Shown here in pieces: positions 43,284 through 53,302 of a stretch of DNA of 64,000 nucleotides. The notes below the pieces were generated by a model. That model was not told where the DNA came from. It did no database searches and saw only the letters and a list, made by a program, of their open reading frames with translations. The DNA is from Nannochloris sp. 'desiccata' (Eukaryota > Chlorophyta > Trebouxiophyceae > Chlorellales > Chlorellaceae). The first letter of the stretch is position 1. Each line of letters begins with the position of its first letter. Location of the stretch: the NCBI GenBank assembly GCA_019044685.2, contig JAGTXX020000011.1, positions 868,001 through 932,000 of the forward strand. The letters run 5' to 3'. A program made the position numbers and the translations under genes.

Positions 43284-44224
43284 TTAAGCAGTAGCAACCT
43301 TGGGGGTAACATGTTCGACCGCTGCCTGATAGTAAGGAGAAGCAGTGATCTGTGCTACAGCAGGGTCAGCGTACTTGGACACCAAGGGATAGAAATTCTG
43401 CATAGCCTTCTGAAAAAAGTAGGTTTGCTGAGCACGAGTGAATGCAGCTTGAGAGAGATCAAATGCCTTCTTGTACTGAGGAGAAGCGACCACAGCGTCG
43501 TGAACACCTACGTACTTGGTGTAGGCAGCATCAATAGTAGGCTTGGCAGTGGTCATGGCCTTTTTCACAGGCTCAAAGGCCATCAAACGCTCAAAAGCAT
43601 CATGGACCTTGCTGGCGACGGCACTGGGTAACTTGCGGGCCTCAGTCACAGCGATAGAAACCTCATCAGCGGCTTTTTTGGCAGCGCCAGTGAGGCCATT
43701 AGATTTGAGGAACTCGACACTGTCCTCGATCTTCTTTAAATACTGCTCCCTGGCAGCCTTGTAGCTCTCCAAGTTCTTCTGATGAAGCTCGCGCTGTTTA
43801 CCGAGCTGGGTCTGAATGAAGCTGGAGTTGCTCTGATACACCTGGCCAGCACTCTGCATCGCCTTATCGACCTGTATTGGAAAAAGATGAAACCATGAAG
43901 GGGATTGACGAACCACTGGGAAGAAGTAAAACTAAGGCAACAAACCCGATGGTTGTTCGGTCAACTACTTGGTCAAACATATAACACTGCGCTTACCTGA
44001 TCATCGACGATCTTTAAGAGCTCAGAGCCCTTATCCTGGGCCTTTGTAATGTAGGGGGCGGACGCCTCGGTCACAGTTTCCTCGACCTGATCCACCTTGG
44101 CTTTTAAAGACGCGGGGAGCTTGTCCTTGGCAGTGGAGTAGACGTTGGTGGCCATGAAATATCCTTTACTGCCATATTCGGGGACGAAGTTGAGCTGTTT
44201 TAATTGAGCTTCGTTGTGTTCCAT
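43284..44224 (-). CDS. REF/SRPP-family lipid-droplet-associated protein
   Basis: Two exons (44224-43997, 43871-43284; phase 0 GT-AG) encode 271 residues. The N-terminal part (LNFVPEYGSKGYFMATNVYS, DKLPASLKAKVDQVEETVTE) matches the rubber-elongation-factor fold, found in plant small rubber particle and lipid-droplet-associated proteins. These proteins coat neutral-lipid bodies. The rest is long amphipathic helix with repeated Ala/Lys/Tyr spacing (FDLSQAAFTRAQQTYFFQKA), suited to lying on a lipid surface. There is no signal peptide or proline-knot oleosin hairpin. In an oil-storing alga this would be a droplet coat protein (inference). Confidence 0.78.
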
Positions 44225-44703
44225 ATTGAGATTTTTTATTTCTGGCAATCGAGAAGTTGGGAAGCCGATTCTCGAATAAAGTAAATAAATGACCAAATGC
44301 GGGCTGATTCTAGAATTAAAGTAACTATTTAGAGACGTACCGGCAAGTCCTCTATTTATCTTGATTGCATTTTGAAAAGGGGCGAAGCAACTGGAAGTTA
44401 TGGTCTCTTGCCTCTGATGCTGAGTAGAAGCCACAGCATGGCAGTCTCTATCTGCAACTAACTCGATAGAGCAATACTCAATCCGAACTTATACTAGATA
44501 ATGTGCTATCGGCAATACGCTGCGCCAAACCTCTAAATACACTAGCAGCCTCCTGCTTTTGAAAGCTCTCCAGCCACCTGCTTCTGCTTCCCACCCGAAC
44601 AAAACAACACCTGATTGAACACGTCCCATTTACACATAGGTAGTAGATCTCACCTCTCATAAATAGATAAAAACCAAATTAAAGAATCGACTAATTTCTA
44701 TTG
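44225..44703. other. Intergenic
   Basis: REF/SRPP promoter and YrdC 3' flank. A 60-codon minus frame (44478-44660) is not supported. Confidence 0.5.
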
Positions 44704-45680
44704 TCAACTCAAAGCCAACCATGAGACATCCCCCTTCCCTTCTCTTACCAACACCGCCTCAGATCCACTCAAGTCCACTACAGTACTGCCTTCCAACACT
44801 CTAGGACCTACATCGACTACAAATACCAGTCCACGAGGTCCATACATGTCTGCCAGCACCGCAGCATCGGGTGACACATCCCCAGCATGATACCCTTCAA
44901 CATTTGCGGTTGAACATAATAGAGGTCTGTCTAGTTGTTGAAGCACCGTCTGACAAATTTCATCGCTTGGCAGCCTAACCCCTACAGTCGATCGTGCTTT
45001 ACTTCTACCAGAATCAAAATTTGTGATTTGTTTAGGCAGAGATTTGCTCGCTTGTAAGATGAGGGTATATGGGCCCGGTAAAATTTGTTTTGCAATGTTG
45101 AAAAAATTTGGTTGACCTGGTGCTGATGAGACAGGAAAGCCTAAAGTGTATGTTGATATATCGCTGAAATTGCGGCATAAAATACTGAGTTTCTTAGATG
45201 CGGAAGCGCCTTTGAGTTCATAGAGAAGCTGGACTGCTGTGCGAGATTCAAGGTCGCAGACGAGAGCGGGGTAACTATCAGTCGGGAGAATGCCAACCTG
45301 CATTTAGGTAATAAGATATTTAGTTTAGGGATAAGAATGGAAGCTATATTGTAATATAATATACACTCTTTGAATGCATTATGTTTCAATTGCCCAAATA
45401 TCTATCCAAAACAAAACAAAAAATAGATTAATTTTACTTCACCACTTACGGCTCCATCTTTGATCATATCTACAATTTGATCCAAACGCCAGGCATCTGA
45501 TCCGTCCGGCTCCACCGGAACTATAATTACTTGGCTTTTATCTTTGTCTCCTGCACTTTTAGCTCGTTTGGCTGATTTTACTGCGTTGGTTACAACATGC
45601 AATTGTCTGGATTGGAAAAAAATTACGTGGTGGGGGCGAGCAAGCCACGAACTGGGGTTGCGATGTGTTTGTGTAATCAT
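44704..45680 (-). CDS. YrdC/Sua5-type threonylcarbamoyl-AMP synthase
   Basis: Two exons (45680-45450, 45297-44704) encode 274 residues. The enzyme makes threonylcarbamoyl-AMP for the universal tRNA modification t6A37. The first about 40 residues (MITQTHRNPSSWLARPHHVI, then RQLHVVTNAVKSAKRAK) are basic and look like an organelle presequence. Core motifs are GILPTDSYPALVCDL, KKLSILCRNFSDIS, ILPGPYTLILQASKSLP, RSTVGVRLPSDEICQTVL and RPLLCSTANVEG. The protein ends after the YrdC domain and lacks the Sua5 C-terminal domain. The phase 0 GT-AG intron sits just before the core. Confidence 0.9.
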
Positions 45681-45858
45681 GCTTGTGATATTGAAGATCC
45701 ATAAAATGGCAATGCATTGGAGTATTTGTGCCGACGTGATCAAAGATTCCGTTGGGCTAGAAACGTGAAACGAAGGCCTGCCAACTCAGCTTTCCGGAAG
45801 GCATTCTGCTGCCATGGATCTCTTATTTACCATAGAAACTTGAATATAATTGAAAACA

Positions 45859-46923
45859 ATGTTTTATTGTAGCAAAAACTTGCCGGGTCTGTACAAGGCA
45901 GCAACAAAGTCTCTTTTGAGGTCACATCACCCTCCAGGACCCAGTTCATTTCAAGCAACTATCAGAGCTACCATGAGCTCCAACAATTCATCAAATAAAT
46001 CAATTGCCGTGATAGCCTTTGGCGGAAACGCGCTCCTCAAACGGGGTGAGGAACTTAGCATGGAAAATCAACAGAAAAATGCCGCTACCGCCGCTGCCGC
46101 CGTTGCTAAACTTACTTCCTTAAATCACGGCATGCAGCTCTGCTTAACCCATGGAAACGGACCACAAGTAGGTCTACTAGCCCAACTAGACGAATCTGGA
46201 ACCTTGGATATGCTTGATGCGGAAACACAAGGCCAAATTGGTTATTTACTAGAAACTGAGCTCTCAAATGAATTACAAGGCAGCAATATAGACGTGGTTG
46301 CCATGCTCACTCAGGTCATTGTCGACCCAAAAGACCCTGCATTTCAACATCCGACAAAACCGATCGGTAGGTGGTACCCAAAAGATGAAGCTCAATGTCT
46401 AGCAGCAGAAAAAGGGTGGAGTATAGCACAAGATGGAGACAAGTGGAGACGTGTCGTTGCCTCCCCTGAACCGAAAGCTATTGTAGAATCCCATGCTATA
46501 GAAATATTGCTCAAGGCAGGGGTCATTGTAATTGCTTGCGGTGGGGGAGGCATTCCTGTTGCGGTGGACGAGCAATCAAAAAGGCGGCACGGGGTCCAAG
46601 CTGTAGTTGACAAAGACGCAGCAAGTGCTCTTTTAGCTGCAAATTTAGGAGCTGAATGGTTGGTTATGCTTACAGATGCTGATGCAGTGTACGATCCTGA
46701 GCTGTGGCCCGAAAAGAAAGTGCCTTTGCCGTCACCGATTTCTTGTGCAGATATTGAAAAAAGAACATTTGCGTCAGGCAGCATGGGCCCCAAGATGAAA
46801 GCAGCGTGTTGGTTTGTTACGGAAAGTGGAGGGAAAGCAGCGGTGGGTAATATAGAAGATGTTGTTGACATTTTAAAAGGAAAGGCTGGCACAGTTATCA
46901 TTGCCAACACCGAAGAAAAATAA
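45859..46923 (+). CDS. Carbamate kinase with N-terminal targeting extension
   Basis: A single exon encodes 354 residues from ATG 45859. The enzyme makes ATP from carbamoyl phosphate (or the reverse) and is an amino-acid-kinase-fold protein. The 45-residue N-terminus (MFYCSKNLPGLYKAATKSLL) is basic and hydroxylated and reads as an organelle import signal. The core is bacterial-type ArcC: VIAFGGNALLKRGEE, LTHGNGPQVGLLAQL, KPIGRWYPKDEA, CGGGGIPVAV, VDKDAASALLAANLGAEWLV, LTDADAV and GSMGPKMKAACWFV. All nucleotide- and carbamate-binding loops are intact. The enzyme is common in bacteria and rare in photosynthetic eukaryotes. Confidence 0.93.
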   Translation: MFYCSKNLPGLYKAATKSLLRSHHPPGPSSFQATIRATMSSNNSSNKSIAVIAFGGNALLKRGEELSMENQQKNAATAAAAVAKLTSLNHGMQLCLTHGNGPQVGLLAQLDESGTLDMLDAETQGQIGYLLETELSNELQGSNIDVVAMLTQVIVDPKDPAFQHPTKPIGRWYPKDEAQCLAAEKGWSIAQDGDKWRRVVASPEPKAIVESHAIEILLKAGVIVIACGGGGIPVAVDEQSKRRHGVQAVVDKDAASALLAANLGAEWLVMLTDADAVYDPELWPEKKVPLPSPISCADIEKRTFASGSMGPKMKAACWFVTESGGKAAVGNIEDVVDILKGKAGTVIIANTEEK

Positions 46924-47217
46924 ATAAAAATTCACTGGAGAATTCACAGCCAAAGGCGTACGAGTTACAGCGTTCTGAGACTTCATACGCGGCAACACTT
47001 CTGGAGCCATGCAGCTCGCGGTTCCTATACTACTTGTATTAGAGAGCAAAATGAATGCAATCGTGTTACAATAAAATATATATTTCTTGACAGAAACAAA
47101 TGGCGTCATCAGAATTACCTCCCTCAAAACTATCAACTAAACCAAAGAAAAAGAAAAAGAGATAGTATATTTAAAAATCTAATCAATATCGGGAATCATT
47201 TTTTGTATTTTTTATTC
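46924..47217. other. Convergent 3' flanks
   Basis: Just under 300 bases between the converging ends of the carbamate kinase and UspA genes. No feature is seen. Confidence 0.5.
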
Positions 47218-47718
47218 CTACTGCCGACGATGTACTAAAACATTTTCTCCATGCCTTGTAACAAATTCACTCACACTACCCAACCCAAATAGGTTCATTA
47301 TTGATCTCTGTGCTGACCCCATTCCACGGCTGCCCATAACTAAGAGATCTGCTTTATTTTCAGCAGCATACTCACATATATGTCGTCCTAAATCAGTGCT
47401 CCCTCCAACACAACTAACCAGTGTTGTCATTTTCACATTATTTGAGCCAGAATTGGCAGCGACTGCAGCTTGGTATTTCTTCAACATTAGTGCACGCTGT
47501 TCAAGTTGTAAAGGGTTGGGTTTGCAGTCTGCATTTTCTAAAAGTAAATAAGAAGACTTTCCAGCGGTCGAGATGTCGGGGCGTTGCCCTGGATCTAGAA
47601 CAGAGATTAAATGGACCTCGTCATTGGGATTTAGAAGCTTCTTGGAAGCCCATTCGACTGCTTCTTGGGATATGGGGCTGTCATCTACTGCAAGGACAAT
47701 TTTACGACCAGCGGGCAT
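47218..47718 (-). CDS. Universal stress protein (UspA family)
   Basis: A single exon encodes 166 residues, start MPAGRKIVLAVDDSPISQEA. The Rossmann-like USP fold is clear. The first beta-strand ends in VDDS, which contacts adenine. The C-terminal ATP motif is GSRGMGSAQRSIMNLFGLGS, close to the Gly-x2-Gly-x9-Gly-Ser pattern of ATP-binding USPs, followed by VSEFVTRHGENVLVHRRQ. The role is a cytosolic stress or energy sensor. The specific role is unknown. Confidence 0.93.
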   Translation of the reverse strand: MPAGRKIVLAVDDSPISQEAVEWASKKLLNPNDEVHLISVLDPGQRPDISTAGKSSYLLLENADCKPNPLQLEQRALMLKKYQAAVAANSGSNNVKMTTLVSCVGGSTDLGRHICEYAAENKADLLVMGSRGMGSAQRSIMNLFGLGSVSEFVTRHGENVLVHRRQ

Positions 47719-48452
47719 CTTGGCTGTGATACAAGATTGCAACGTTGATCCGAGTTAAGTTAGACAGCGGCTATTGCTTTGAGTAGATTTAGTCGGGGTT
47801 GTCTCTTAGAATATCTAAGGATTGATAGGTGTGGAAAGATATGCCGAGATCGGGAGCTTAAGGTTTCGAAACGCAATGAGTTGATTGAATTACTATTGAC
47901 GAAATGACTTGTGCTTATGAATAACTCCAATGGAGCCTTGGCTGTCCTTGTTCCGTGATAAAAGACTAGCTTAATTTGATTTGGTGTTCAGTAGCACCAA
48001 AGACCTGGTTTATCTCTCTCTCTCTTCTGGAAAACCTTGCCTCCATCTCCTGCCGCGCTGAGCTGTCCCAAACTCCGCTGCTGTTCAGCGCTGCATGAAA
48101 AACCCTCTTGCCGCTACTAATATGCCTGCAGAATTTATTAGTTACAAAAGGTATACTAGTATACTTTTAGAATTGAATGAATTTCAGATTTATTGCTTAA
48201 TCTTTCCCCCAGTCACACGTTTTGATGGGGGGAAATATTTCCGAAGAAAACACAATACAAAAAATAAATTGCTCAAGAGCAGAAAAAACAGAGAGAGATC
48301 CAAAATTGTTGTATTATTCCAAGTGTATAAAGAAATTCCAATAGAGAAACGAAAGATAAATCAATAGAAATGTTAATTGCGTCAACTCGCAGAAGGGGCG
48401 AGGCAAAAAAGAAAAAGAAAAAACAGAAAGAAGATTTACTAAAGAAAGTCAA
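47719..48452. other. Intergenic
   Basis: UspA promoter and 3' flank of the VTT protein gene, both minus strand. A TC-rich run is at 48012-48025. A 90-codon plus frame from 48095 has no recognisable content. Confidence 0.5.
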
Positions 48453-49768
48453 TTAAGAGTCAACTTGCTGGCTTCCTTGGGCTGAAATTTTCCTCTTCAC
48501 GTACATCACACCCCACACCGCAGCACTCACACCGCCAGCTATTAAAGCTACACGTGCTACTTCTTGAGACACACTCCCCACTTGCTGAAGTAAATCACCA
48601 AGCAAGGCATCAGGGTCAGCACCTCTTCGAAGCAAAGCACGGCTTGCACCACCAAAAGATGCGTAAATACACGACCAGAAGAACATTCCAGCTACCGTTC
48701 CAGTCACATAGGGCGTCATGGGCAGAGGACTTAGGCCCAGCATGTAATTACTCGCTGAGAAGGGGATGAAGGGGGTCATCCGAAGAACAAAAACTGCAAA
48801 AGTCTGTTGGAAAAGAGAACCATTCTCTATCGCTACAGTGGCTTCCATAAGTTTTGCTTGCACAGAAAACCCATTGGTACTAGGAACCGCATTGCCTTCA
48901 TCATCGACCTCAACACCCTTCATTTCGTGGCGAAGGATCTTTTCCGCCAGAGGGCGGCCGACGCCCCGTGCGACAGTAAAGGCAATTAATGAAGCTAACG
49001 TGGTTCCAACAAGCATACACGCTGCTCCTTTTTGAGTACCAAAAAGAAGTCCACTGGCTAGGCTTAAAGGCTGTGTCGGCATCAGAGGAATTGATTCGGC
49101 TATGGCTACAGTTGCTATAAAAGCGACGGGTCCTAATGGGCCTAGCCCTTCTATTGTGGTGATGATAGCTTCAAAAAAGCCTTCTGGGGCTGTTTCGACT
49201 GCATGTGCTGCTAAAGGTACTAAATAGGTTGCACTGGCTGCAGCAAGAGCTAGAAGAGTCGTGCGGAGGACAACGTGGTTGAGAGGATTCCCGCCGTTTT
49301 CATGTTCTTCTGCAAAAGGAGAAAAAGTTTGAGAAGATGAGTTATTCGGGCAGAAGTAACGCTTGCAGTGCTGGAGGGAAAGATGTTGCAATAATTAATA
49401 AACCATAACATTGCGAGTAACAAGTGACAGAAACTGCATTGGTCTTCGGGAATATACTTGGCATGGTAGTTAACAAAAATATTGAAAGATAACGTACCGG
49501 ACTTGGTTTCGTCTGCTGAACATTTAGGAGAGGCTACCGAGGAGTCTTTATGCTGCGAATTGGCTGCACAAATACTCCTGGCGGGAAGTTCAGTCAACTT
49601 TAAGAGGGCAAGTTTATTACCAAATGAGCTGCCAAAACTTCTATTTCGGACTGTCGTGTCCCCTAATTGTGTGTTATTATATATTTTGGAATAGTTGTGA
49701 CTGGTTTTGGCCGAACGAACCGCTTTAACTTGGCAACTTGAAATTATTACCATGCCGTGGACCGCCAT
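48453..49768 (-). CDS. VTT/DedA-family (TVP38/TMEM64) plastid membrane protein
   Basis: Two exons (49768-49498, 49309-48453) encode 375 residues. The first 90 residues (MAVHGMVIISSCQVKAVRSA, then RNRSFGSSFGNKLALLKL) look like a chloroplast transit peptide. Next comes a hydrophobic helix (VVLRTTLLALAAASATYLVP). The VTT/SNARE-associated core follows, with PLGPVAFIATVAIAESIPLM, LASGLLFGTQKGAACMLVGT, FAVFVLRMTPFIPFSASNYM and GLSPLPMTPYVTGT. The R-x-x-P-x-x-P re-entrant loop (RMTPFIPFSASNY) is the family signature. These proteins are lipid scramblase-like. A C-terminal helix ends the protein. Plastid location is inferred. Confidence 0.9.
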
Positions 49769-50009
49769 GTGAGGTAAGTGGCTTCCCCCTGGTGCGCCAA
49801 CGTGTGGTTGGAGAAATAGTTTATATGAAAAGCAGCGTACAAATTCGAGTGCGCTTCTATATTCGCGAAAATATTTGACGAGACTTTTCTTTTATTTGGT
49901 AGCTGGCAGGTGTAGAATAGAACTGAAAGTAAGATTTGCTTTAAGTTTGAATTCTATGATAGAATTTCTATCGTAACCGAAGACTTTCCATAAATAGAAT
50001 AACGCCAGA

Positions 50010-50995
50010 ATGACCTCATTAGCTGCAGCCAACCTTCCTTCTAGTGACGAAGAGGATGAGGATTTTGTTCCCGATGAGGTTGACTCTGAAGACGAGGCTC
50101 AGAAGAGAAAGAACGCACCTCCCAAGAAGAAACGAGGCCGCGTTCGTGGTGCAGCAGCAATAGGTGCCGCAGGGGAAGATAGCGATGGGGATGGTGCTGC
50201 CGTTGACAGTGATGGTGACGGTGATAAAAAAAGTGAACCTGTCATTCCGGAGCACAAACGTATCGAGAAAAAGGCGAAAATGGATGAGCTTTGGTCAAAA
50301 ATGAACTCAAGTAAAGGCACTAAACCCAAACCAGCTGTAAATTTGGCAGCTCTCTGTAAGCCAGTGACGGCGAAACAATCAAAAGACACCGCCGACCAGG
50401 TAAAAACTAAAAACATCATTTTAATTTCATTAGTAAGTTTTTAATTTTACTGTTATTACTAATCTATGGTTCATATATATTTCAGTCTTGGATGAGGCAA
50501 TTAGGCTTGGCTCCTAGTACCCAGCAAGGTAAACCCAAGAACACTGCCTCAGTCGCCGCTGCCGCTCTTGCAGCAGCAAAAACTGCCGCTTCTGCCACCG
50601 CAGCACAGCAGTACGGCATGTTAACCGTCACTGAAACTCGTAGATTTGCTGGTAAGAATGTTACTGTCCAAAGAGATGTCGATGCCAACTCAAAGGAGGC
50701 TGCAACAGCTGGCATCAATGGTGCGGGTTCGTCGAAACAGAAAGCAGGGTTAGATGCAGTATTAGAGTCTCTAGCACAAGCGAAAAAGGTCACTGTGCTA
50801 GATAAATCCAGGATCGATTGGAAAGATTATAAGAAAACAGACGATACAGTAGATGAAGAGCTAGAAGCTCACAAGAGGTCCGGAACGACGTATTTAGAAA
50901 AGAAAGAATTTCTTAGTAAAGCTGATTTGGCAGAGTACGAGAGGGAGAGAGACCAGAGATTGGCATCTGACGTCAGAAATAGAGGAAGGTTATGA
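50010..50995 (+). CDS. SWC5: BCNT/CFDP1 protein, SWC5-like
   Basis: Two exons (50010-50399, 50486-50995; phase 0 GT-AG) encode 299 residues. The N-terminal part is acidic and basic by turns (SSDEEDEDFVPDEVDSEDEA, then PPKKKRGRVRG). The C-terminal BCNT domain is clear: AVLESLAQAKKVTVLDKSRI, DWKDYKKTDDTVDEELEAHK and TTYLEKKEFLSKADLAEYER, ending ERDQRLASDVRNRGRL. SWC5/CFDP1 is the histone-handling subunit of SWR1/SRCAP complexes that deposit H2A.Z. The DEF/Y-type acidic N-terminus that binds H2A-H2B is present as DEDFVPD. Confidence 0.92.
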
Positions 50996-51205
50996 TACCT
51001 TGAAAGAAATGCTGCATTCGCTCGTTTTTTTAATGTGCTTGTTGTTTATTTCATATCGTGTTTTGTAGAAAGTACTGTTGTGGCTTTCTCTTTGTTTTAC
51101 ATCTTTCCTTCTTTGTTGTATACAAATCAGAAGGTATTGTACATTGTATAGACGTTAGTACACGAAGTAGTCGATAGCAGCAACAGAAAAGTCAGCGATT
51201 AAATC

Positions 51206-51799
51206 CTAAAATGGGAAAATGCTCTTTTTTTCTGTCTCCGGAGGCAATGCATTCTCTGCCGCCTCCAGTCTAGCTAACAAGACCTGCCCAACATTTTCTG
51301 GTAATCTCGACCTTTGCCCATTTTTCATATAAAACTCTCCCAACTCTTTAATCGCTCCTGTTAATTGTGTATAAGACACATCGTCTCTAACTAGCGGGAC
51401 ATCTTTCCATCTAGTCATAAATTGACGAACTAGGTCTTTCGCAGGGTCAGCTTTACGGCGTACTTCTCTCTCTGGGGCTCCACTTAAATCGGTATCTACA
51501 GCATCACGGAGAGCTATGACTAGAGAGCGGGCGGTATCTAGATAGCCCTTGGGTAAGTCGATGTCGGCGGCAGCGGTTGCTGGCACTGGGGTAACAAGGC
51601 TGGTTGCTGCAAGTACGGGAGTGAATAACACGCCGATGAGTATCTCACGTCTCTCTAAGTTTGATGGTTGGGTATTCTGAGGGTAATTGCTACAGCGGGC
51701 GTGAACTGCTGATCTAAAAAGTTGGGCATGGGGAGGCTCACGACGGCTTGTCGCGCACAATCCGCTTGCCGAAAACGTTCTTTGCACTGATAAATTCAT
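51206..51799 (-). CDS. PSB27: Psb27-like thylakoid-lumen protein
   Basis: A single exon encodes 197 residues. The N-terminus is a bipartite import signal. A Ser/Arg-rich stromal peptide (MNLSVQRTFSASGLCATSRR) leads to a lumen signal with a twin arginine, a hydrophobic core and an AxA-type cleavage site (RREILIGVLFTPVLAATS to PATAAA). The mature about 115 residues follow Psb27, a four-helix bundle assembly factor of photosystem II. They read YLDTARSLVIALRDAV, FMTRWKDVP, YTQLTGAIKELGEFY and LLARLEAAENALPPE. The fit is moderate and PsbQ-type lumen proteins are an alternative. It is transcribed away from the next gene with 156 bp between starts. Confidence 0.72.
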   Translation of the reverse strand: MNLSVQRTFSASGLCATSRREPPHAQLFRSAVHARCSNYPQNTQPSNLERREILIGVLFTPVLAATSLVTPVPATAAADIDLPKGYLDTARSLVIALRDAVDTDLSGAPEREVRRKADPAKDLVRQFMTRWKDVPLVRDDVSYTQLTGAIKELGEFYMKNGQRSRLPENVGQVLLARLEAAENALPPETEKKSIFPF

Positions 51800-51955
51800 G
51801 ATCTAAATATATTTAGCTAGGAATTTTAAGGATCTGAGATAAAATTGAGTAAAAAGTAAGTAAGAGAAGATCGAGTTCTTCAAAATTTTCGCTAAATTTT
51901 CCAAAGAGCGCAATCTCTTACAGGTACGAATATTTAAAAAATATATGAAATCGAT
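51800..51955. promoter_or_regulatory. Shared bidirectional promoter of two plastid-protein genes
   Basis: Only 156 bases lie between the ATGs of the divergent Psb27-like gene and the orphan plastid gene, so regulatory sites must be shared or interleaved. No specific box is obvious. Confidence 0.6.
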
Positions 51956-53080
51956 ATGGCGTCGCTGACGAGTGTATTGCCCTCCAACGGCTCTCCTATT
52001 GCCTGTGATCCATGCCTGGCCAGACCTCTCCTTGGCCCTCACCCTCTTGCCCACGCTTTCGCTAGGCCTGCAAAGCCTATATTATTAAGTTCTAATGAAA
52101 CCCATTCACCGTGCGTAATAGTGAGAGCGCACTTCATCGAAACTTCAGCTGTTGAAACTTCTACTACTACTCCTGCCACCGCCAACAGCAACTGGGATAG
52201 CTTCTCCGCTGCGGCTTCTGGAGAATGGGACGGAGTTACCGTTACATTTGATCGTGATGGCGAAGCGCAGCAGTTGCCTGAGTACTATGTCCCACAAGCA
52301 TATCGCGATTGGGAGGTGCAATTGTACGATTGGACGTCACAATGCAGCATGCTTGCCGATGCCACAGGTCTCCAATACACGTTACGCCGCCTCATGCCGA
52401 CAGTAGGCTGTGAAGCCGACGCAGTCGCATTTACAGAAGATTTGCAAGCTATGTTTACCCCTGGAGGGGCAGCAATTACAGCATTGGGTGGCTATTCCAC
52501 CGGACCCTTTGCCGACCTTTCCTCAAAAGATCTTTTTAAAGCGCAATCTGAGCATTGTTTTCCGTTAGAAGCAGCAGGTCAACGCATCCGTATTGTCCAT
52601 AATTTCAAGAGAATGGGTCCAGAGGGTGTGTGGAAGGTATTAAGTGTAGAAGTTCACAGAGAACGACGGGATGGCCCGCACAATGGAAGGCGAGAGCTCG
52701 CAGGTTGTGGAGGGGGTATGGACACGTTTTCCCAAACACCAGTGGTCGAGATAAGCAGTTTGAAAGGTATGTGGAAGGTTATAGAAGGGTTTAGACACGT
52801 CGCTGTTGATGGTCAACAAGATGCTAAAGTGGGGTATACAGCGGGAGTTGACACATCCACTAGAATTGACATTGCTAGTTTGCCTGGACTTATAGGGTTA
52901 CGTCTCGGCGCATGGAGTTCAGCACAGATTGTAGGTGATGCTGATGTAGAGATTGTAGCTGGATTGTTGCTTCCTAATGGGAAAATGAAGGCTGTGAGGC
53001 AGAGTATCAAAAATGGAAAATTGAACACAACAGAGCTAATGACGTTGGAGAAGGAAAAATTAGATGTAATAACTACTTGA
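51956..53080 (+). CDS. Conserved plastid protein, possibly DUF3598-like
   Basis: A single exon encodes 374 residues. MASLTSVLPSNGSPIACDPC and the following Pro/Ser/Ala region form a chloroplast transit peptide. The mature protein opens with GEWDGVTVTFDRDGEAQQLP, EYYVPQAYRDWEVQLYDWTS and QCSML, a block I associate with conserved but unnamed proteins of plants and algae. It looks like two beta-barrel repeats (the second starts near EISSLKGMWKVIEGFRHV), as in DUF3598 lipocalin-like proteins, but this is uncertain. Function is unknown. Divergent pairing with a Psb27-like gene suggests expression with photosynthesis genes. Confidence 0.65.
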   Translation: MASLTSVLPSNGSPIACDPCLARPLLGPHPLAHAFARPAKPILLSSNETHSPCVIVRAHFIETSAVETSTTTPATANSNWDSFSAAASGEWDGVTVTFDRDGEAQQLPEYYVPQAYRDWEVQLYDWTSQCSMLADATGLQYTLRRLMPTVGCEADAVAFTEDLQAMFTPGGAAITALGGYSTGPFADLSSKDLFKAQSEHCFPLEAAGQRIRIVHNFKRMGPEGVWKVLSVEVHRERRDGPHNGRRELAGCGGGMDTFSQTPVVEISSLKGMWKVIEGFRHVAVDGQQDAKVGYTAGVDTSTRIDIASLPGLIGLRLGAWSSAQIVGDADVEIVAGLLLPNGKMKAVRQSIKNGKLNTTELMTLEKEKLDVITT

Positions 53081-53302
53081 GAAAACTTGGAATTATTTTG
53101 GTTTTATTTACATACATGCAATTTACTTTCTACATTTGATTAAATACGTTCTTTCCAGAAAAGTCTTAACACAAAAGCTAATAATTTAGTACAACCAAGT
53201 ACATGGTACACTTTTGAAAATGTTATAATCTAATAACGTAATACGGTTGACCGAGATACTATCAGACAGAGAAAATATATAACACGGCTTATTAATTATT
53301 TA

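Noticed and set aside
44478..44660. 60-codon minus frame after YrdC, considered as a C-terminal Sua5 extension
   Set aside because: YrdC already ends in a stop at 44704 and this frame has no Sua5-like sequence.
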